A stretch of DNA of 64,000 bases from Oscillospiraceae bacterium. GTDB lineage: Bacteria > Bacillota > Clostridia > Oscillospirales > Ruminococcaceae. Both the position numbers and the translations under genes were made by a program. Location: assembly GCA_017460835.1 (NCBI GenBank), contig JAFUAD010000026.1, positions 41,790 to 105,789 on the forward strand, in the 5' to 3' direction. The notes beneath the pieces were generated by a model that did no database searches, was not told the DNA's origin, and saw only the letters and a program-made list of their open reading frames with translations. Positions 60,303 to 64,000 of the stretch are shown here, piece after piece. Position 1 is the stretch's first letter, and each line of letters begins with the position of its first letter.

Positions 60303-61673
60303 ATGAGAAAACGACACAGTGTGCTTGCGGCCTGCATGGCACTCTGCATCTGCGCGGCTGCGGTTCCGTCTGCCGGAGCTGCCGCCGCGGAGGAGCAGCA
60401 GGTCTATCTGCCGCTGAACCGCAACAAAACCGACAAGGTGTACTCAGACAGCCAGAATACCGCCTATGCATCCTGCAACGATGTGTATTATGATGCATGG
60501 AGCGGCGCGGTCGGGAACTGGCTTGCGTATGATCTTTCGGATGTCCCGGCGGCAAACCGGAAGAAAATCAATGTCGCATGGTATTCCGGCGCGTGGAATA
60601 ATTATGATTATACCGTGCTGAACGAGTCGCCGGGGGCATCGCTCTCGGCATACAAGCTCTATGTCAATGATGCGGCAGGCGGGGCATATCCGGAGAGCGG
60701 CTGGAAGGAGGCTGCCTCCGTCACCGGATGCACGACGCATTCGGGCGAGAATGTGCTGGATTTTGCCGGATACAACTGGGTGAAGCTCGAGGTACTCGGC
60801 GTACAGAACGGCGGCACCTCGGTCAATCTGAATGTGGATATCCATGACTGCTCAGACGGGTTTGTGGACAGCTGGCTCTTTCTCGGCGACAGCATCACAG
60901 CCGGCGGCATGGTGACCTTTTCTGCCGGAGACGGCAATTTTGCCGATGTGCTGCATAAAATTGATCCCGCCTATTATCCGGCGCAGGAAAACGGCGGCAT
61001 CGGCGGCATTTTCAGCACTGACGGCAAAAACAACATCGACCGCTGGCTGGAATCCTATCCGGGACAGTATGTCAGCATCGCCTACGGAACCAATGACTGC
61101 TGGGGCGACCAGACCGGCGCAGAGCAGTATTATGAGAATACGGTCTATATGATCCGGGCGGTGCAGGCAGCGGGCAAAACTGCCGTTCTGCCGAAGATTC
61201 CGTTCTCGCTCGAAAAGGGAATTTCCGCGAATATCGAGCGCTATAATGCGCAGGTTGACAAGATCTATGAGGAATTCCCGGATGTCATCAAGGGGCCGGA
61301 TTTCTATGCGTGGTTTGAGGCGCATCCGGAGGGGCTCAGCGCAGACGGCGTTCACCCGAATTCCGACGGCTACAATGAAATGCGCCGCCTCTGGGCGGAG
61401 ACGCTGTATGAGAACGTCTATCAGAACCGGGGCACGGAGCAGCCCTCTGCCCTGCGCGGGGATGTGACCGGCGACGGCGCCGTGAAGATCGACGATGCGG
61501 TGCTGCTGGCGAAATACCTGACCGCGGAGACCGGTACCCTGCCGATCTGGACAAACGGCGATCTCGACGGGAACAGCCGCCTGAATGCGGCGGACCTGAC
61601 ACTGCTCAAGCGCATCCTTGCATCTGAAATTTACACGATTTTGCCGATCGAACAACCGGTCAGCAGGGAATGA
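60303..61673 (+). CDS. secreted SGNH/GDSL hydrolase with C-terminal dockerin
   Basis: 456 residues with a signal peptide to about residue 29. An N-terminal carbohydrate-binding-like beta domain (about 32-180) precedes an SGNH domain (about 190-380): LFLGDSITAGG with the nucleophile Ser, YGTNDCW and DGVHPNSDGY with the catalytic Asp/His. A dockerin closes the protein (about 389-443), with loops GDVTGDGAVK and GDLDGNSRLN. It is likely a cellulosomal esterase (acetyl or similar) acting on hemicellulose or pectin. RBS is a G5 run. Confidence 0.9.
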   Translation: MRKRHSVLAACMALCICAAAVPSAGAAAAEEQQVYLPLNRNKTDKVYSDSQNTAYASCNDVYYDAWSGAVGNWLAYDLSDVPAANRKKINVAWYSGAWNNYDYTVLNESPGASLSAYKLYVNDAAGGAYPESGWKEAASVTGCTTHSGENVLDFAGYNWVKLEVLGVQNGGTSVNLNVDIHDCSDGFVDSWLFLGDSITAGGMVTFSAGDGNFADVLHKIDPAYYPAQENGGIGGIFSTDGKNNIDRWLESYPGQYVSIAYGTNDCWGDQTGAEQYYENTVYMIRAVQAAGKTAVLPKIPFSLEKGISANIERYNAQVDKIYEEFPDVIKGPDFYAWFEAHPEGLSADGVHPNSDGYNEMRRLWAETLYENVYQNRGTEQPSALRGDVTGDGAVKIDDAVLLAKYLTAETGTLPIWTNGDLDGNSRLNAADLTLLKRILASEIYTILPIEQPVSRE

Positions 61674-61679
61674 TACAAC

Positions 61680-62105
61680 ATGAAACAGAAATTGATGAGA
61701 ATTGCCGCAGCGGGGCTTTTGCTTTCCGGCTGCGGCAAAAAAACAGAATCCTCTGCGGCTGATGACACCATGCACTATGTCAAGACCTCCGTGATGTATG
61801 ACACGATCGAGGATATGTATGCAGACCCTGACAGCTATGTCGGGAAGAACTATCACTTTGTCGGAACGCTGTATCCGGGTACGGATGATGAGAGCGGCGA
61901 GACCTTTTATTCGATCAGCACGACCGATTCCCACGGCGACGAGGAAATCGGCATCGAGCTGGACTGGGATCATTACGACGGCCTTGAGAGCTTCGACCTC
62001 GTGACCGTTGAGGGCAGGCTCGAACGCACCACGATCAAGCACGGCGATTCTGAGATGGAAATTCTGATCCTGCGGGTCACCTCGCTGGAGAAACGGGAAT
62101 CATGA
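61680..62105 (+). CDS. small lipoprotein
   Basis: 141 residues. The short signal ends in the lipobox LLSGC, lipidation at C18. The mature part has a strand-rich domain (KNYHFVGTLYPG, YSISTTDSHGDEEIGIELDWD, about residues 60-105) that looks like an OB-fold. It starts 6 bases after the dockerin hydrolase with no separate promoter, so it belongs to the same transcript, as does the CotH gene downstream. Function unknown. Confidence 0.82.
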   Translation: MKQKLMRIAAAGLLLSGCGKKTESSAADDTMHYVKTSVMYDTIEDMYADPDSYVGKNYHFVGTLYPGTDDESGETFYSISTTDSHGDEEIGIELDWDHYDGLESFDLVTVEGRLERTTIKHGDSEMEILILRVTSLEKRES

Positions 62106-62129
62106 GAATCAGTCAGCGGAGGGAACAGG

Positions 62130-63833
62130 ATGAATCATAAGCGTATTCTTGCCGTTTTGCTGTGCGGATGTCTGCTTGCGGGATGCTCGGACAGCAGTAC
62201 GGCGGGCAGCAGCGGAGAAGAACAGCAGGAGAGCAGTACCGTCCGGCTCGCGGAAACGGTCGATGCGATGCAGTTCACAAAAGCCGGTGTGACACAGACA
62301 CCGCAGCGGTTTCTCGGCGATTACTCGCAGCTTGCGCTGACGGCGCCGGAGGGCGCGGAAATCTACTATACGCTGGACGGAAGTGTGCCGGACAAATCCG
62401 CCGTGCTCTATACCGAGCCGATTGTGCTGGAGCAGCTTGTCGGGGATTTCCCGCAGTGCTGCGTGCTCCGCGCAAAGGCGTATTTTGCGGACGGGGGAGA
62501 GTCGGAGACCGCGACCCACACCTTCTGGACGGCGTTTGATATCGCGTCCTCGTTCCGTAATTACGTTGTGTCACTGGTCGGTGACCCGGCGGAGATCACC
62601 GATAAGCCGGACGGCATCTTCTATAAGGAAAACGCGAAGAAGCGCGGCAGGGATTCCGAACGGGCGGTTTCGGTTGAGATCGTGGATTCGGACGGCGATC
62701 TGGTTCTTGCGCAGAATGCCAGCATGCGCGTATTCGGCGCGGCATCGCGGGATGCCTCCATCAAATCCGTCAAGCTCTTTGCGCGGAAATCCTATGATGA
62801 AGCGCACGGTAAATTTGATCTTGACCTGTTCGGGACTGCGGACGCAGAGGGCAGTGTGATCGACGGCTATGACAAGCTGGTGCTGCGCAATGCCGGAAAC
62901 GATTTCCAGTTTGCGTTTATCCGCGATGAGCTCAACCAGACGCTTGCCGCGGAGGCAGGCTATACGGACTGCGAGGGCGTGATGCCGGTTGTCGTGTATC
63001 TGAACGGCAGCTATTACGGCGTACACTGGATGCACGAGAGCATCTGCGATGACCTGCTGAAGGACAAATACGGCGGAAAGGGCGCCGGGAAATATGTCGT
63101 GCTGGAGGGCAAGGAGCAGGAGAAGAATGTGCCGGAGGACGACGAGGAGGAGGCCGCCGCTGCGGAGGAATTCAACACCGCCTATGCCGAGCTTTCCGCG
63201 CTCGACCTCACCGATGATGCGAGCTATGAGAAGGTCTGTGCCTTTATGGATGTTCCGAATTACCTTCGGTATTTCGCGTTCAATATTTACGTCAACAACA
63301 ACGACTGGCCGCAGAATAACATGAAAATCTACCGCTATTACGCCAATGACGAAGCGGATTACAGTCTGGAGGCGGATGCGCGCACCGACGGCAGATGGCG
63401 CTGGTGGCTGCACGACACCGACTATGCCGAGGGGCTCTATGAGCAGACGGAAACGCAGGCTCAGTACAATAATCTCGCGGAGATTCTGAAGCCGGGCAGC
63501 GACCGCTATGCGCCGATGTTTGCGGCACTGATGCAGCGGGAGGATTGCAGGGAGCTGTTCCTTGGCGAGATGCAGCGGCTCATGGACGGCGTGCTCTCGC
63601 CGGAGCACATGGGCGAGACGCTCGACCGCCTGAATACCGACCGCTATTTTGAGATGATCCGGTATTTTACGCATCTTGAAGAACTGAAAAAGACGGACAG
63701 CTCGATCTGGATCTGGTATCAGGGCTTTCTCGATCAGCAGAAGATCATCCGGTCGTTTATCAATGCCAGACCGGAGTATATGACAAAATTTTTATCAGAA
63801 GCATTTTCTTCCGGTGAAGCGGAAACAGAATAA
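62130..63833 (+). CDS. CotH kinase-family lipoprotein
   Basis: 567 residues; lipobox LLAGC with C19. A chitobiase/FN3-like module (YYTLDGSVPDKSAVLYTEPI, residues about 76-95) precedes the CotH domain (about 145-540). There, RVFGAASRD, KLVLRNAGND and the late WRWWLHDTDYAEG (putative metal-binding Asp residues) are typical. CotH proteins are secreted atypical protein kinases; in rumen bacteria they often occur with dockerins or cellulosomal genes. This one is anchored to the membrane rather than docked. It follows the lipoprotein gene by 24 bases. Confidence 0.9.
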   Translation: MNHKRILAVLLCGCLLAGCSDSSTAGSSGEEQQESSTVRLAETVDAMQFTKAGVTQTPQRFLGDYSQLALTAPEGAEIYYTLDGSVPDKSAVLYTEPIVLEQLVGDFPQCCVLRAKAYFADGGESETATHTFWTAFDIASSFRNYVVSLVGDPAEITDKPDGIFYKENAKKRGRDSERAVSVEIVDSDGDLVLAQNASMRVFGAASRDASIKSVKLFARKSYDEAHGKFDLDLFGTADAEGSVIDGYDKLVLRNAGNDFQFAFIRDELNQTLAAEAGYTDCEGVMPVVVYLNGSYYGVHWMHESICDDLLKDKYGGKGAGKYVVLEGKEQEKNVPEDDEEEAAAAEEFNTAYAELSALDLTDDASYEKVCAFMDVPNYLRYFAFNIYVNNNDWPQNNMKIYRYYANDEADYSLEADARTDGRWRWWLHDTDYAEGLYEQTETQAQYNNLAEILKPGSDRYAPMFAALMQREDCRELFLGEMQRLMDGVLSPEHMGETLDRLNTDRYFEMIRYFTHLEELKKTDSSIWIWYQGFLDQQKIIRSFINARPEYMTKFLSEAFSSGEAETE

Positions 63834-63860
63834 CAATGCAGCGCACCCGTTCGGAATGAT

Positions 63861-64000
63861 TGAAATGCTCCCCTTTTGTTAGACAATGTGGTATAATAGG
63901 AATATACCAATTTTTAAATCTAACGAAAGGGGGCATTTTTATGCCTAAAGGAAAGCCGAACAAGAGATACACACCAGAATTCAAGATTATGGTAGTGGAA
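63861..64000 (+). mobile_element. left end of an IS3-family insertion sequence (cut by window edge)
   Basis: The probable left inverted repeat begins TGAAATGCTCCCCTTTTG at 63861. A related inverted segment, TCTAACGAAAGGGGGCATT, lies at 63919-63937 just before the transposase. A TATAAT at 63892-63897 may be the -10 box of the transposase promoter. The right end is outside the window. Confidence 0.75.
63941..64000 (+). CDS. IS3-family transposase OrfA, N-terminal part
   Basis: The 20 visible residues MPKGKPNKRYTPEFKIMVVE, with K and R followed by YTPEFK, are the start of the helix-turn-helix protein of IS3/IS150-type elements. AAAGGGGG lies 8 bases before ATG 63941. The gene runs beyond the window. 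Confidence 0.85.
   Translation, partial: MPKGKPNKRYTPEFKIMVVE

Overview
The window looks like a chromosomal segment of a Gram-positive anaerobe of the Ruminococcus / Oscillospiraceae group. The sequence-based reasons are a fairly GC-rich genome, dockerin and cohesin modules joined by long threonine linkers (the ruminococcal cellulosome style), an LPQTG surface protein together with a class B sortase, a two-gene SufB/SufC-type Fe-S scaffold instead of a full SUF operon, a lysine riboswitch and an FMN riboswitch, and many promoters of the form TTGACA-17-TATAAT. No species name can be given from the sequence alone.

Layout. 1-5.1 kb: tail of a PLP enzyme of the D-cysteine desulfhydrase / ACC deaminase family overlapping an ATP-grasp ligase, a BspA-type leucine-rich-repeat LPQTG wall protein, and a stand-alone nucleotidyltransferase. 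5.2-7.3 kb: an ECF sigma factor with its membrane partner, then on the minus strand a zinc-ribbon membrane protein broken by an apparent one-base deletion. 7.6-9.8 kb: a secreted GH43 / ricin / dockerin arabinan-degrading enzyme. 9.8-12.2 kb: a promoter, a terminator-type riboswitch resembling the yybP-ykoY (Mn2+) class, then an orphan OadB-like membrane decarboxylase subunit, a tiny OadG-like protein and a membrane protein. 12.2-15.7 kb: a ScaC-like adaptor scaffoldin (cohesin + dockerin, minus strand), a second ECF sigma / anti-sigma pair and a small lipoprotein. 15.8-18.6 kb: PRTase-like protein, acylphosphatase and the SmsC-SmsB Fe-S pair. 18.8-19 kb: tRNA-Gly and tRNA-Leu.

19.1-26.5 kb: cysteine desulfurase, small membrane protein, GNAT, ThiI, CinA-type amidase, sortase B and a SpoIID-like protein whose motifs occur in a circularly permuted order. 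26.7-28.4 kb: an SGNH (CE2-like) esterase with half a dockerin. 28.4-34.7 kb (minus): ACT protein-homoserine dehydrogenase, and a lysine-riboswitch-controlled asd-two unknown genes-dapA-dapB operon. 34.8-39.7 kb: thioredoxin (plus), then the FMN-riboswitch-controlled ribD-ribE-ribBA-ribH operon followed by a HAD phosphatase (minus). 39.8-48.1 kb: Fe-S aldo/keto reductase, GlsB-like protein, DUF2156 protein, a YkgJ-PepD fusion, and SbcD-SbcC. 48.1-52.2 kb: two tandem clostripain-family (C11) proteases, one with a dockerin and one membrane-anchored, and a DUF1294 protein. 52.3-57.2 kb (minus): galT, hemW, a zinc-ribbon membrane protein and lepA. 57.4-63.8 kb: an SPFH / zinc-ribbon pair resembling YdjI/YdjG, a dockerin-bearing SGNH hydrolase, a lipoprotein and a CotH-kinase lipoprotein. 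The window ends inside the left end of an IS3-family element.

How it fits together: plant-polysaccharide degradation (GH43, two SGNH esterases, dockerin protease) would plug into a cellulosome through the adaptor scaffoldin. The aspartate-family genes feed lysine and peptidoglycan. Cysteine desulfurase supplies sulfur to ThiI and plausibly to SmsCB. Sortase, LPQTG protein and SpoIID-like protein concern the cell wall. The most interesting observations are the riboswitch-controlled orphan OadB/OadG pair, the permuted SpoIID domain, the YkgJ-PepD fusion and the adaptor scaffoldin.
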